Positions 1 through 11,410 of a stretch of 64,000 nt of DNA are shown one piece after another. Where the stretch lies: NCBI GenBank assembly GCA_026936325.1, contig JAPTHN010000011.1, forward strand, positions 35,994,629 through 36,058,628, read 5' to 3'. The position numbers and the translations under genes are program-made. The DNA comes from Platynereis dumerilii (taxonomy: Eukaryota; Annelida; Polychaeta; Phyllodocida; Nereididae). Numbering within the stretch: position 1 is the stretch's first letter; each line of letters begins with the position of its first letter. Below the pieces are notes generated by a model. That model made no database searches. It worked only from the letters and a program-made list of their open reading frames with translations, and was not told where the DNA came from.

Positions 1-104
1 AGTAATTGGATTAATTAGTCAGACAGAGTGTCTGCAGCAATTTTGAAACCAAATTCCAGGCTTTTCCTGGGTTTGCAACACCCTGCTCGTGCAACCAGCA
101 GGTA

Positions 105-297
105 AGGCCACACATAATTGATTCTTAGCTTCGCGGACCCGCCGACACAATAGATTTCCTGCCGATGGAAAAAATTATAAATTTTTTTTTTTACATTATA
201 AAAAAAAATTTTTTCACCTTTTTTTTTGTCCTACCGACCGACCCTAGAAAGTGCCTCGAGAGTATTCGAGAAGCTAAAGATCAATTATGCGTGGCCT
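105..297. mobile_element. MITE with TA target duplication (mariner-like ends)
   Basis: The ends are inverted copies: AGGCCACACATAATTG at the left and, read from the other strand, AGGCCACGCATAATTG at the right, continuing as (T)CTTAGCTTC. TA flanks both sides (103-104 and 298-299). The 193-bp body has an A/T homopolymer core at 178-222 and no coding frame. A right-half copy of the same family lies at 15405-15518. The TA duplication suggests a Tc1/mariner-type mobiliser; no transposase is seen here. Confidence 0.7.
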
Positions 298-299
298 TA

Positions 300-790
300 T
301 TGTAAAATCATAGATCCAAGAAATTTGGTAACTGCAAAAGATAACAAGTTCAAACTTTTTTTGTTCACTCTTTATTTCATGGAGCATTGAACAAACATGC
401 AAATTGAGATATAACATTTTTATGTTGCATTACATACATTTTATGTAAGAAACACTTTGGCACCTCCAAAAATTCTTAAGACCATTGATACTGCACATCA
501 GTTGTGTCCCAGCCATTCAAGATAGGAGAATTGTTTTACTATTTTTTTTATATACATATGAAGCCAATTAATTAGACCTTTGTGCAGCACTCCATTTAAA
601 TTTTATGCTGGATACCATTGATTTAGACATGATTATCATAACCAAAGAAAGCCAATTATATGCATTTTCAGTTCAACCTCACCATGGTTGGTATGAGTTA
701 ATGCCTTTTAAATTGCAATTAACTGAATTTCATGTCCTTTCCAGAAATAAAAAGGGCAATATAGTTTTTGTTTGTTTGTTGAATACTTGC
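300..790. other. AT-rich spacer, nothing recognised
   Basis: No long frame, repeat or RNA-like structure could be supported in this stretch. A 73-codon plus-strand frame at 605-826 is within chance expectation for this base composition. Confidence 0.5.
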
Positions 791-2440
791 CATGCAGAAA
801 TACTCATTACTAGCATTCACCCGTGATAAAGGATATACTTTGGCAGTGTGGAGAATGAGTGAATGAATGAAGCAATGTGGGTATAGATCTATGTATCTAT
901 GTATATATCTATCTATCAATCTATCAATGTATGTGGATTTATCGAAATTTTCCTGATCCATGCCCACAGGCCAATTTGTAATTTCATAACTCACAGTGAA
1001 ATAGCAAGGGCTCAATGGGCAGTTCAAGGATGTCAGCCATTCTGAAGTGGGCATTTGTGGCCAGCTTGGATGCCTCAACACGTTCCCGATTCATACCCAC
1101 AGGCCAATATCTGTACCAAATTTCATAACTCTAAGCGAAATATTTAGATCACAATGGGCAGTTCAAGAAATGAAGAAGGATGGCTGGCAAAATGGCCGCC
1201 ATCTTGGATTTCTCAACATTTTCCCGATCGATACCCACAGGTCAATACCTGTACCAAATTTTATAACTCTTAAGTGAACTATTAAGGTCACAATGGGCAG
1301 TTCAAGAAATGAGGAAAGATAGCTTCCAAAATGGCCGCCATCTTGGATTTCTCAACATGTTCCTGGTCCATACCCACAGGCAAATACCTATGGCAAATGT
1401 CAAAACCGTAAGTGAAATATTAAGGTCACAATGGGCAGTTCAAGAAATGAGGAGAGATTGCTGCCAAAATGGCCACCACGTAATGGCCACCAGCTTGGAT
1501 TTCTCAACATGTTCCTGATCGATACCCACAGGCCCATACCAAAATGCATAACTGTAAGTGAAATATTGAGATCACAATGGGCAGTTCAAGAATGAAGAAA
1601 GATGGCTGCCAAAAGGGCCGCCACAGAATGGCCGCCATCTAGCATTTCTCAATATGTTCCAGATCAATACCCACAGGCCAATACCTGCACCAAATTTTAT
1701 AACTCTAAGCGAAATATTAAGGTCACAATGGGCAGTTAAAAAAATGAAGAAAAATGGCTGCCAAAATGGCTGTCATCTTGGATTTCTCAACATGTTGCTG
1801 ATCCATACCCACAGGCAAAGGTACCTGTGCCAAATGTCATGAGTGTAAGTGAAATATTAAGGTAACAATGGGCAGTTCAAGAAATGAAGAAAGATGGCGG
1901 CCAAAATGGCCACGACAAAATGGCCGCCATCTTGGATTTCTCAACATGTTCCAGATTAATACTCACAGGCCAATACCTGTACCAAATTTTATAACTCTAT
2001 GCAAAATATTAAGGTCACAATGGGCAGTTAAAAAAATGAAGAAAGATGGCTGCCGAAATGGCTGCCATCTTGGATTTCTCAACATGTTGCTGATCCATAC
2101 CCACAGGCCAATACCTGTGCCAAATGTCATAAGTGTAAGTGAATATTAAGGTCACAATGGGCAGTTGAACAATGAAGAAAGATGGCTACCAAAATGGCCG
2201 CCATCTTGGATTTCTCAACATGTTCCTGATCGATACCCACAGGCCAATGCCTGTACCAAATTTTTTAACTGTAAGTGAAATATTAAGGTCACAATGGGCA
2301 GTTCAAGAATGAAGAAAGATGGCTACCAAAATGGCCGCCACAAAACGGCCGCCATCTTGGATTTCTCGACAACTTGCAAAATTATACCCATAGCCCCATA
2401 CCTGTACCAAATTTCATAACTCTAAGTCGAAAAATGAGAA
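791..2440. repeat. Composite repeat, copy 1: unique head plus ~139-150 bp tandem array
   Basis: The head module starts with TACTAGCATTCACCCGTGA near 805 and includes an ATCT-type microsatellite at 885-933. From about 950 to 2430 there are about ten head-to-tail monomers. Each carries CAATGGGCAGTTCAAG, an AAGATGGC/AAAATGGCCGCC segment, CATCTTGGATTTCTCAAC and CCCACAGGCCAATACC. Successive CAATGGGCAG starts fall near 1013, 1152, 1291, 1429, 1574, 1726, 1866, 2015, 2154 and 2292, giving two spacing classes of about 139 and 145-152 bp; the longer ones hold an extra GGCCGCCAC-type insertion. The same head followed by the same monomers recurs at 39790-40765, so head and array move or duplicate together. 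Short open frames inside are a by-product of the periodic sequence. Confidence 0.9.
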
Positions 2441-2459
2441 AGCCTTATGAGTGAGTGTA

Positions 2460-3482
2460 AAAACTGCCACACAAGATGGCCACGCAGAATACTATTATAG
2501 GATGATGATAGGCATAATAGTAATGCCACTCATAAAACAGTGGCATAGCTATTTTTAAAAATTGCAAGTGCATTGCATGCAGAAGTCTGATAATGAGAAA
2601 AAAACAAAAGACTTCAGATATTTATTGTTGCATACAATTTAGGTTTTCACGTTTACGCTTTAAGCCAATGTTTCATTATAGCTAACCCAGTAGACCTGTA
2701 ACAATTTGCAACACAGACAGTGCATATTAAACATCAATTTGTCATCGATACACATTGAATAATTGCACAATATAATATACGGAATAAAACTAGCACATAG
2801 GCCTAAGCTAAAGTGAACAAATATTTCATAGAACTTTTTACAGGAGATTCTTATCTTAATTACACATAGGCATATATGCCATCATACATTATGGTTCAAT
2901 ATGGCACAAGAGTAAGAAGGTATGTTCTCCATCATATTGCTCGTTGCCATCATAAAGTTTTGCCCCATCCAGGATTCGTGTGAGACTGCAAAAAAAGAAG
3001 GCATAATTTACTTAATATTATGCGTGCAAAATCTGCAATTAGGCCTACCAATTTTATCAGGATAATTATGTCTACTAGGTAATCACTGTGATATAATATT
3101 ACAATAATATGCACTGGTCAGTATAATTATGTAGGGATGAATCAGGCCTACACTTCTCTACTGAATGTGTGGCATTGGAATTATTATTTATTTACCACGC
3201 CAATCCGGGTATTTCAAGCATTCAGGGCCTTTTCATCAGAGCTGTATCCAAAGACCAGGAGCAGACACTGGAAAATTGTAATATTATTAAACGTTATTTT
3301 TCAATTTTCAATGAAAATTAGTGAAATCCAGAAATTAATTGACATAAAAGTTTTTACTGAGGGTATCAAGATTAATAATGTCTATAATTTTAACTTCAGT
3401 ATCACATATATTTATCATAAAGCAACCAATTCAGTAATGGTCATCAATTACAGGCCTAACATTAATTGCCATTGACAAGTGA
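2460..3482. other. Spacer, nothing recognised
   Basis: AT-rich sequence without a supportable gene. A 112-codon plus-strand frame at 3137-3475 has no recognisable domain and is low-complexity in composition. Confidence 0.5.
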
Positions 3483-3640
3483 CAGTAGAAGCCATGATGA
3501 ATGAATGTCAACAAAGCCTAATTGCTGTAGACTATTATCAGAGCTGTAGATAGCCTAATTGCAGTAGAAGCCATGATGAATGAATGTCAACAAAGCCTAA
3601 TTGCTGTAGACTATTATCAGAGCTGTAGATAGCCTAATTG
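3483..3640. repeat. Perfect 79-bp tandem duplication
   Basis: Positions 3483-3561 and 3562-3640 read identically, starting CAGTAGAAGCCATGATG and ending GATAGCCTAATTG. Perfect identity in an otherwise diverged region means a very recent duplication or an assembly artefact. It abuts the foldback element at 3650. Confidence 0.9.
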
Positions 3641-3649
3641 CTATTGAAT

Positions 3650-4360
3650 GGCAGCCATTTTCCAAAATGGCGGCTAATTATCTCATTTTTCTGCTTTCTG
3701 TGAAGAGCCTACACTTTGAAAGTATGAAAACAGTGCTCATTATTCCTTCTGCTGATCTAAAAAACATTATCAATTGATTTCTAGATTGAACTGGGAATTT
3801 TAGGGTAGTCAGGGTCCTTTTTGTTAGAACTGTTGAAGAAAATGCATCATATTCGCGGTTTCCCATAGTTTCATGGAATCTCAATTGATTTTAAAACTGA
3901 CTACATATTTGAACTCCTTGTAAGAAGATCTTTCAAATGAATGGTCGCATTAATAGGTTCCGTGAATATTTTGTCAAAATTAAAGAAAAAACAAAATCTT
4001 CAAAAATCATTTTATTTTCATTTTTTCCATTTTCATACCAAGTTTACAAAACCCATTGATGCGGGTACTCATTTGAAAGCTCTTCTTACAAGGAATTCAA
4101 ATATGTAACTTATTTTGAGATTGATAGAGAATTGGTGTAACCATTCGTAACCGCGAAATCCAGTGTTTGAATCAATATTTCTAACAAAAAGGATTCCAAC
4201 AAGCCTGAAAATAGACCAAGGCTACCAAAAAATGTTATAGTAATGTACTGAATACTTAGAGAAGCAATAAAAAACAATATTTACGTGTATTCTATTTGTA
4301 GGAACTACACAGAAAGCAGCAAAATGGAAGAATTGACCGCCATTTTGGAAAATGGCTGCC
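3650..4360. mobile_element. Foldback element with ~330-bp imperfect inverted arms
   Basis: The left end GGCAGCCATTTTCCAAAATG is the inverted match of the right end, which reads CATTTTGGAAAATGGCTGCC. The match continues inward through CTGCTTTCTGTG, CCTTTTTGTTAGAA, ACATATTTGAA and CTTGTAAGAAGA, meeting near 4000. The 711-bp body has no coding frame of note. A transcript would fold into a long hairpin. The terminal GGCAGCCATTTT motif resembles the ATGG(C)CGCC core of the tandem arrays at 950-2430, so they may share an origin. No clear target duplication was found. Confidence 0.75.
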
Positions 4361-4427
4361 GGTAGCCACCTAAGCTAAATCTGAAGTGGCTCCCTATCCA
4401 AATATGTTTGTATAGATGTTTTTTTAA

Positions 4428-5951
4428 GTGTGCGCCAAGTTTCATGCTTCTATGTATAAATGCACATATTTTTTTAAATACCTGCCCCGCTATTTGGAGG
4501 CGACCATTTGTGACATGTTAACCTTGTGTGTTAGATTTGGGATAGTAGCAGAATCCTTCACAAGAGGCCTACTGATACCACTTCTGAAGAAACCGAACAT
4601 AGATCCCTCTGTGGCCAAGCATTATCGACCAGTTGTGATTTCTACTACATTCTCCAAAGTGCTGGAGATTCATTTACTGGCTATGTGTGGTGAACATGAA
4701 TTTCACGATCTACAATTTGGTTTTGTTAGCAGTCGTGGAACTGCAATGGCAGCAGCTATGACAAGTGATGTTATTGACTACTGTGTCAGCAATGGATCCC
4801 CTGTCTACGTATGTGCTCTTGACGCTGAAGGGGCTTTTGATGGGATACCCCATTCGATCATGTTCTCAAAGGCCCTCGGTGTGGTTCCAATGTTATACTG
4901 GCGCCTTTTGATTTATTGGTACAGCCGCTTAGTTGTGTTTATCAGATGGGGAGGAAAACTTAGTGATCCTATTAACATCAGAAAAGGAACCAGACAAGGT
5001 GGATTGTCCTCTCCTTTCATCTTCAACTTGTTATACCAAGATCTCGTCCAAGAACTGTCAGACATGAAATGTGGTGTTTCTATTGGTGATGTGACGTACA
5101 ACTTGTGTTGCTATGCTGATGATCTCCTTTTGTGCAGCTTGACAGTATCTGGACTTCAACATCTTATTGATGCTGCAGACAAATATATAACCCAGCATGG
5201 TCTACGCTTCAATCCCTTGAAGACTTCCTGTGTGACCTTTGGGAAAAGCAGCTTCCCTCACAGAAGATGGTTCCTCCAGAACGAACAGCTAAGTGAGACC
5301 TCGGAGGTGAAACATCTTGGAGTCATCCTCGCAAATGACGACCGGAGTCATGCTGAAGCAAGAATTCAAGCGGCAAGACGGGCATTCTACTCCCTTCAAG
5401 GTGCTGGACTTTGTGTGAAGGGCTGCCGTCCGGAGACTATAGGGCATATTTATACCACAGCCATCCGCCCAGTTCTGACATATGGTCTAGAGTGTGTGTA
5501 TCAGGGCAGTACTATAATGAGTAGAGTGGAAGTGACTCAATCTAAATTTCTTAAAGCAGCATTGGGTATAAAATCTAAATGTAAAACATCACCACTGTTA
5601 CAAGCCCTAAAAATTGATAAAGTATGCTCTAGTCTCGATATTCAAAAGTTGTCTCTTTTTAAATCGATGTTTACATCTTCATCAAGAACAAATTCTCTGT
5701 ATAAATATTTGCTGAGTAGTATCCTAAAAGGTAGTTTTTCTGGTCGAAAAAATCTTGTATCGTCTGTGATCAGTATCTGTGATAAGTATGAGCTATCTCT
5801 TGCAAGATTGTTAGCTGAAAAGTCGTACTTCTTTAAATGTAAAAGGTCGATAAAATTCCGATCTCAATGTGGAATTGCAGATAGTGTGGAATTTGCATTA
5901 CATACCAGTCACGATATTTTATTTGTTAATAATGTTTTAGCTGCATTTTAG
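4428..5951 (+). CDS. LINE reverse transcriptase, 3' part of ORF2
   Basis: This 507-codon frame encodes the RNA-directed DNA polymerase that copies LINE RNA into the genome. Visible RT motifs in order are LLIPLLKKP and HYRPV near residues 48-69, LDAEGAFD with the first catalytic Asp near 132, RQGGLSSPF near 189 and YADD near 229-232. A C-terminal region with LTYGLECVYQG follows. There is no internal stop. The frame has no natural ATG start: it opens right after an in-frame stop at 4425-4427, where the insertion is truncated, so the N-terminal endonuclease is missing. It is not expected to be expressed as a working protein. The intact frame over 1.5 kb suggests a fairly young insertion. It has no functional link to neighbouring sequence. 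Confidence 0.9.
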   Translation: MCAKFHASMYKCTYFFKYLPRYLEATICDMLTLCVRFGIVAESFTRGLLIPLLKKPNIDPSVAKHYRPVVISTTFSKVLEIHLLAMCGEHEFHDLQFGFVSSRGTAMAAAMTSDVIDYCVSNGSPVYVCALDAEGAFDGIPHSIMFSKALGVVPMLYWRLLIYWYSRLVVFIRWGGKLSDPINIRKGTRQGGLSSPFIFNLLYQDLVQELSDMKCGVSIGDVTYNLCCYADDLLLCSLTVSGLQHLIDAADKYITQHGLRFNPLKTSCVTFGKSSFPHRRWFLQNEQLSETSEVKHLGVILANDDRSHAEARIQAARRAFYSLQGAGLCVKGCRPETIGHIYTTAIRPVLTYGLECVYQGSTIMSRVEVTQSKFLKAALGIKSKCKTSPLLQALKIDKVCSSLDIQKLSLFKSMFTSSSRTNSLYKYLLSSILKGSFSGRKNLVSSVISICDKYELSLARLLAEKSYFFKCKRSIKFRSQCGIADSVEFALHTSHDILFVNNVLAAF

Positions 5952-6071
5952 CACTGTTTTTAAATTATTATACGTATTATACACTTGTTTTTATGATGTA
6001 CTTTACTGTTTTTATTATACTTCTCTCCAATGGAGGCTAAATAAAATCAAATCAAAAAAATCAAATCAAAT
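4428..6071 (+). mobile_element. 5'-truncated non-LTR retrotransposon (LINE), CR1/L2-like
   Basis: The element begins inside the reverse-transcriptase domain, runs through the end of the protein at 5951, then a short 3' UTR, and ends in an A-rich tail of AATCAAATCAA repeats at about 6040-6071. Truncation at the 5' end is the normal result of target-primed reverse transcription. The clade is inferred from RT and C-terminal sequence character and is not certain. No target duplication could be confirmed. Confidence 0.85.
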
Positions 6072-6104
6072 TAATATCCAGGGGAGGGGGAGGGTTGTAG
6101 TTTT

Positions 6105-6345
6105 TTAAAATAAATAATTTCTTACTCAGTTTTAGTGAAATAACTATTTTTGTTCAGTTTTAGTGAAATAGATAAATTCTTTCTGGGCAGTCTTGAATTA
6201 AATCATTTCTGGTGGGGTATTTCTGAACAAGGTGTCGCTTGATTTTTCGAATGAATATTTGGGGAGCTCTTGAAATAAATAATTACTGCTGCAGTTATCG
6301 TGGAATAAATAATTTTCCATCATGGAAAACTCCAAGCCCCCCATG
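6105..6345. repeat. Dispersed repeat family R1, copy 1
   Basis: Contains AATAATTTCTTACTCAGTTTT, TGGTGGGGTATTTCTGAACA and AAATAAATAATTACTGC, ending near TGGAAAACTCC and a C-run. Matching copies lie at 20468-20700 and 39940-40125. No terminal repeat or coding potential is visible; it may be a fragment of a larger element. Confidence 0.65.
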
Positions 6346-6863
6346 TTCGCCCATAAAAATGAATGACAACATTTATTTGAAATTTTTATGACAAGTGTCT
6401 TGTGAAAAACAATAACACACTTTGTTTGGAAAACATTGAGCATGTTGAGACTCTTCTGGTGAGGTGCAACACTCGGCTTAGAGTCTTAGACAGAAGTTGT
6501 TTGTTACGGTTGTACAAAAAAGTGCCTGGCAGTTTTAGAATCCCTTGTCTAAATCAGTGATGTCAAACTCTAAAGTGAGTGTAACAGGTTGAAGATTAGA
6601 CCAATAACATTCACCGATACCCTCTGATGTCACGGTTTAACTGCAAAAGAAAGTTTTCAGAAAAACTCACAGCTGTGAAAACGATAATAATGAAATGGTA
6701 GCATATATGAAATATGTACTCCTACCACATCGTCTTTCAGTTCGTATAAGAAATGAAGGAATTGCAGGTAAAGTTGAAGCCACACCTAGCAAAAAATTTA
6801 GAATCCATAAGAATTTCATGAAATTGTGCCAAAAGATTCTCTATGCAGACAGCTTTTGATTAT

Positions 6864-6917
6864 GATTATAAAAAGAGCGGTCATCGATATGATTATAAAA
6901 AGAGCGGTCATCGATAT
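6864..6917. repeat. 27-bp tandem duplication
   Basis: GATTATAAAAAGAGCGGTC followed by ATCGATAT occurs twice head to tail with no differences. Confidence 0.9.
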
Positions 6918-7669
6918 GATTTTGTTTTAAAAATAATTAGAGATGTTATGTTTTCACTCAAAATGAAATATAAAATATCAAAAATTATCTTTTTCATTGA
7001 AAAAGTATAGAAATACATAAATATATAGAATTGAATTAAATTATGAAAATGGGATCACATGTTTTTTTATCAAACAAGAAACCAAAAAAAAAAGATGCTT
7101 CTGCATCTCTTCTGTCATGTGACATCCGTGATGTCCTAAGTTATACATTTGGATTGCGATGTCACAACTATTGTTGGTTTGGATAATGACATTACAAAAT
7201 TACATAAACATCGGTGGGACAGATGTCTCTTACAGGATTCAGCTTGAATAGGATAAGGGGTCTATCATTACCAATCAGCATAACATTGTAGTAATGAAGA
7301 CTGCAATACAGCCATATAGTGTTCGTTGCTTGTCTGGTCCGGTCCATTACTGCAGTTCCGTCGTGTACAGTACAGTTTTGACGTAAAAATGAAAATTTTC
7401 AGAGTCATGACATAAAGTGATCATACATAATGCATGGTCTTTAAAATCTTCGATCCTTGAGATTGGAAGGGATGAAGAATGCACAATGCCAATTTTTAAA
7501 AGATTAAAATTATACATTAAAGTACCAAATAATTATTACGCAAGCTATATATAAATACAGTTATTTTTTAATTCCAAGTAATGCTAGTAACTGCCACAAT
7601 ATACTTTCTGCGAACACAATCCTCTTTGAATAAAGTTAGACTATTAAAGCAACAGGTATATTAAAAAAA
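6918..7669. other. Spacer, nothing recognised
   Basis: AT-rich sequence with no frame, terminal repeat or duplicated block that I could support. Confidence 0.5.
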
Positions 7670-8376
7670 TTAATGTGTTAAATCCCTTAAAAACAGGAAG
7701 ATGTTACAATCTATTTATTGATGTAAAACATTGAAAACCAGACAATGGGTCAACAGTCACTTTCTGGTCATCCAGTTTCAAGCCTGGGCACACTGATGGA
7801 AGGCTTCCACATCTTGTAAATACTTCTAGCTCAAAGAGCAATTTTGAAGAGTCCTTGTCAGTTTCTGGCCTCACGTCAAGTAGTTTCGCCTTATGAGGTG
7901 CAATTAGGGTTGTGCAAGTGAATCATGGTGGGTGACATTCTGCAATAAAACCAATGGTGAAACCAAATATATTCTGTCTTTTTAGTGTTTGTCTCAATAA
8001 AGATGATTAGTCATGTTTGTCCAACCCCCCCCCCCCCACTTATGCATTGCTCTACCTGCATCACACTTGTTTTGTGAATAATGGTATGGTGACATACTCA
8101 GTTGCTTCTGTGTCTAATAAGCTTTGAGTTCTGCTGTAAGTCATGGGCAAGTTTCAAATGACTTCTATCTTTTTTTCACACTCAATTCATAAGACACGGA
8201 TGTTGGAAGCAAACTATTGTATAACTACTCACATTCTCTTTGGCGTGAAGATAGATATTTCTAGGAAAACTCCACACCCCACTCCCAATCTAATGGTCGC
8301 ATTCTTGTGTCATGCTGTTTTGTTGTTGTTGTTTTTTGTTTGTGCTGTTGGAAACAAATGGCTCAATTAAAGCAAA

Positions 8377-8559
8377 GTGGGAAGTGTTTATGGCAGGCAA
8401 GATTTTTTGGCACTCCACACATCAGATATTTTCCACCAGAGTATTCGTGAGTGGCATGTTAATTGTTTCCGAAGTATAAATTGGAAATCTTCTTTGTTTG
8501 TAATATCATCCTGTTATTCGCACTCCAGCGAACACTCAGAAACTGAAGCAGGTCTTTGA
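8377..8559 (+). other. 60-codon frame shared by array 1 copies (coding status doubtful)
   Basis: An open frame from a GTG to TGA, beginning GSVYGRQDFLALHTSD and ending SETEAGL. The paralogous frame at 14090-14272 has the same length and stop, beginning GSVYGRQEFLACRTSD and ending TETKVGL. The two stretches align without insertions or deletions. Many differences change the residue and there is no ATG, so selection on protein is not evident. It could be an exon remnant or a chance frame kept by recent duplication. Confidence 0.2.
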
Positions 8560-10059
8560 TAAGTAGCACTCTCAGGAATTATCATCATACAATGCTGAAT
8601 AATTCCTTTTATCTCTCTGTAAGGTTTAAATTCAGTTAAATATGCTGGCTTTGTTTTCTGTGTGGCATGATAACCATGATGAACACTTGATATAATTACA
8701 TATGCTAATGCCGCTTTGATATTCTGTGAATTGACAAGTCATCAGGGCTATAACCATGACAACTGGAGCCAATATCATTTGAAGATGTCAGATCTTAAAT
8801 TGAGCTTATCACACTCTAGTTTGTGAACATGGAATAGCTAATGTAAAATTTTAGTCTCGACTTGGTCTTGTGGTCCATAGTCAGGCAAACCTGATAAATA
8901 TTAAGATGTTGCATGTTTAATTGTCACAGTCAGTCCAACCGAATTGCATACAACAACACAATAACACCTACTACCATTGCCTATCCCCTTCTAATCTTGA
9001 TCATTAATGTAAAATTTGTGAGCAGTCACAGTGGATAGCTGTAGTAATGCCAGAAGGTATGTTTGAATAATCTGCAAACTTGTTTATTTAACATTCTAAA
9101 CTTCAATGAACCCTGCACTGAACAGAAGGCTTTAACAATATTTGTAAGCCAAGGAATTATATGATTCATGTGACAATGTGTCGTCACATGTGACACTGTG
9201 TCGTCACATGGCTCCACACTACAACAGCGAGTAAATCAACTTCAGTTTCAAATAAATATGACAGGCAGACAGGGACTATAAGATCAGTATCTAATAATGA
9301 ACCGCATTGTATCTCTATGCTGTTATCAATTGGATATAAACTTTAATTTGTTAAATGAGTAGTTTGGCAGAGTCTCACTTATTATCAATGTCTAAAATAG
9401 ATAAAGACAAATTAATAATGACTTAATCCATAAACGGTCAAAGAGAGAATATTAATCCCTCTCTCTACAATTTAACAAATGACTACAGGATGTAAAATAT
9501 CCACTTCTGTCAATCTTGCCAATTATACCAAACCTTGGGGGCAGATGAAGCAGATTTAGGAAAATGTCCTTCAGACAGACTGCAGCAGAAGGAGCTTCCC
9601 GTCATCAAGAATCAAACTAATTTCAAGGACCTGAATTGTCAAGCTTATATATACTGGTTGCGATATGACCTGAATATTATCTGTAATTAATTACATTTGT
9701 GTTTATCTATGTTTATTTATTATGTGAATGCTTGTCACTTCCGTCAAAGGCTAACTCTCAAAAATGTTGTTATATTTACTGCAGTCAGTATCTGATTTTA
9801 TGTTTCTCAGACATGGTTGACCAATGATTTCTTTTGGTGTTATTTTCTGTCTCATTTCACTGGCAAGCGGAGAAATGAGTAATTCCCTGTTCAACAGTGT
9901 AATCCTTCATGAAATGTAATGCGACGACAAAGACAATGTAATTCTGGCATACATTGTGGTTGCCAAGGACTTCTTAAATTCTCCTATACTCAGAAAAAGT
10001 ATAACATTAGCAGTTGAGCCTCATTCTCTTGTATTTGGAGACAGGGAGTTTACCATGCA

Positions 10060-11060
10060 CAGAAGACTGTGACGTCTTCAGCCGCAGAGGACTCTCATCC
10101 GAGCACTGTCTTTGCCACCCCACCACTTTGTCAAGTTTCCAAGTCTGAACAGGACCATTTCAGTGTTCAGTGTAATTTTTAATGGGCAATTAAAATATAT
10201 CTGTTGCACTAATCATTAACTTGGCATGGAGATGTATCGTTATCACTATCATGTTTTACATTGTCTCTGTAGGCAAGCGTCGCCATGGCCCCTGGGTTAT
10301 GATTATAATATTACATATAGGATATGCCTGGTGTTGTTTTCAAATTACAGTAAAAACAGACATCATGAAAATATCTATAAAATATCAGGGTGCACGTATA
10401 TGGAACAACCTCAATGATAATTCACATTGAAAAATAATTCCATCCAGTCTCTCTACAGGAATATGAGGAATCTATTTATTCATGATTACATAACAATGCT
10501 TTAAGTTCTCAACTTATTAAAAATCTATATTACCCTTGAAATACTAGCAAAATGTCCATAGCCCAAATAATGTTTTGCTGATATGCCATTCAAAAATTAT
10601 CCAATTAGGGCCTACAAAATACTTGAGCAATAGCTCTTTCTATACTAGCTTATACTCATTCTAGGGCATGAAGTTGGGTTAAAGTGTGTGTAACAAATAC
10701 TGCAATGTTCTACATCACATTTGAAAAAGAAAAAGAATTTAATCAGTTCATATTCCAAAATATATTTATCAGTTGGCAATTATTCAAAATATAAAAATGT
10801 GTGTTTCAATTTTTACCTATTTCCAATCATATTTGTCAACAACTCTAAATTTCCACAATTCTATATTTTACGTTTTCTTTCAATTTTTGTTGTAACAAAA
10901 ACGTATATATAATATATATACACCAGCTTGATAAGCATTTTGCTTATGCTGGTAAATAAAATTCATACATACATATATTACAGTAAAATAACACATGTAG
11001 GTCAGTACTAATTAACATCTCAGACCTATTATTTTACATTTCTCTTGCTGTCACTTTCTC
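10060..11060. other. Copy A private sequence, no gene seen
   Basis: No counterpart in copy B was recognised. Frames of 60-70 codons here are AT-rich and unremarkable. Confidence 0.4.
10921..10978 (+). repeat. Hairpin plus CATA-rich tail, possible LINE 3' terminus
   Basis: CACCAGCTTGATAAGCA is followed by its imperfect complement TGCTTATGCTGG, then TAAATAAAATTCATACATAC. A terminal hairpin followed by a short-repeat tail is typical of some LINE 3' ends, but no coding remnant lies upstream. Confidence 0.35.
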
Positions 11061-11269
11061 TTCGATTAACATGTAAGATAGTGGCTTGAGGGAGATCATT
11101 CAGCTTTTGTTTCTTATCTTACTTTTCATTAGAGACATTTTACTTAGATTAGTAGGCCAATTTCCCAGAAAGAAAATAGCTTAATTATCAAAGAATGACA
11201 TTTTAACTGGCTAATTGAAGGATATTGATTAATTTTTTTTATAAATATGGCTTATTTCTGAGCTTTGCA

Positions 11270-11410
11270 GTTTGACTCAGACGTAATTTCAGACTCAGAC
11301 GTAATTTATTTCGACATTATGCAACATTACATTAAAAAACAAACAAATGTATAAAGAGAGAGGAGACCCTCCCAAAGCACTATGTGCCGCTACTGGAGGG
11401 CCACCTATAC
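11270..11410 (-). mobile_element. LINE 3' terminal fragment with GTCTGA-type tail
   Basis: Read on the minus strand, sequence ending GGCCCTCCAGTAGCGGC leads to GGGTCTCCTCTC, then an AATAAATTACGTCTGAGTC tail. The same 3' UTR and GTCTGAG tail occur at 44300-44460, marking both as 3' ends of one LINE family. Only the extreme 3' end is present, without coding sequence. Confidence 0.6.

Noticed and set aside
1047-2149. Chain of 62-93-codon frames containing repeated THRPIPVPNFITL-type peptides
   Set aside because: They follow the ~139-bp tandem monomer. The peptide repeats are a by-product of DNA periodicity, with stops at monomer length changes.
950-2440. CRISPR-like array
   Set aside because: Monomers repeat along their full length without unique spacers, and the genome is clearly eukaryotic.
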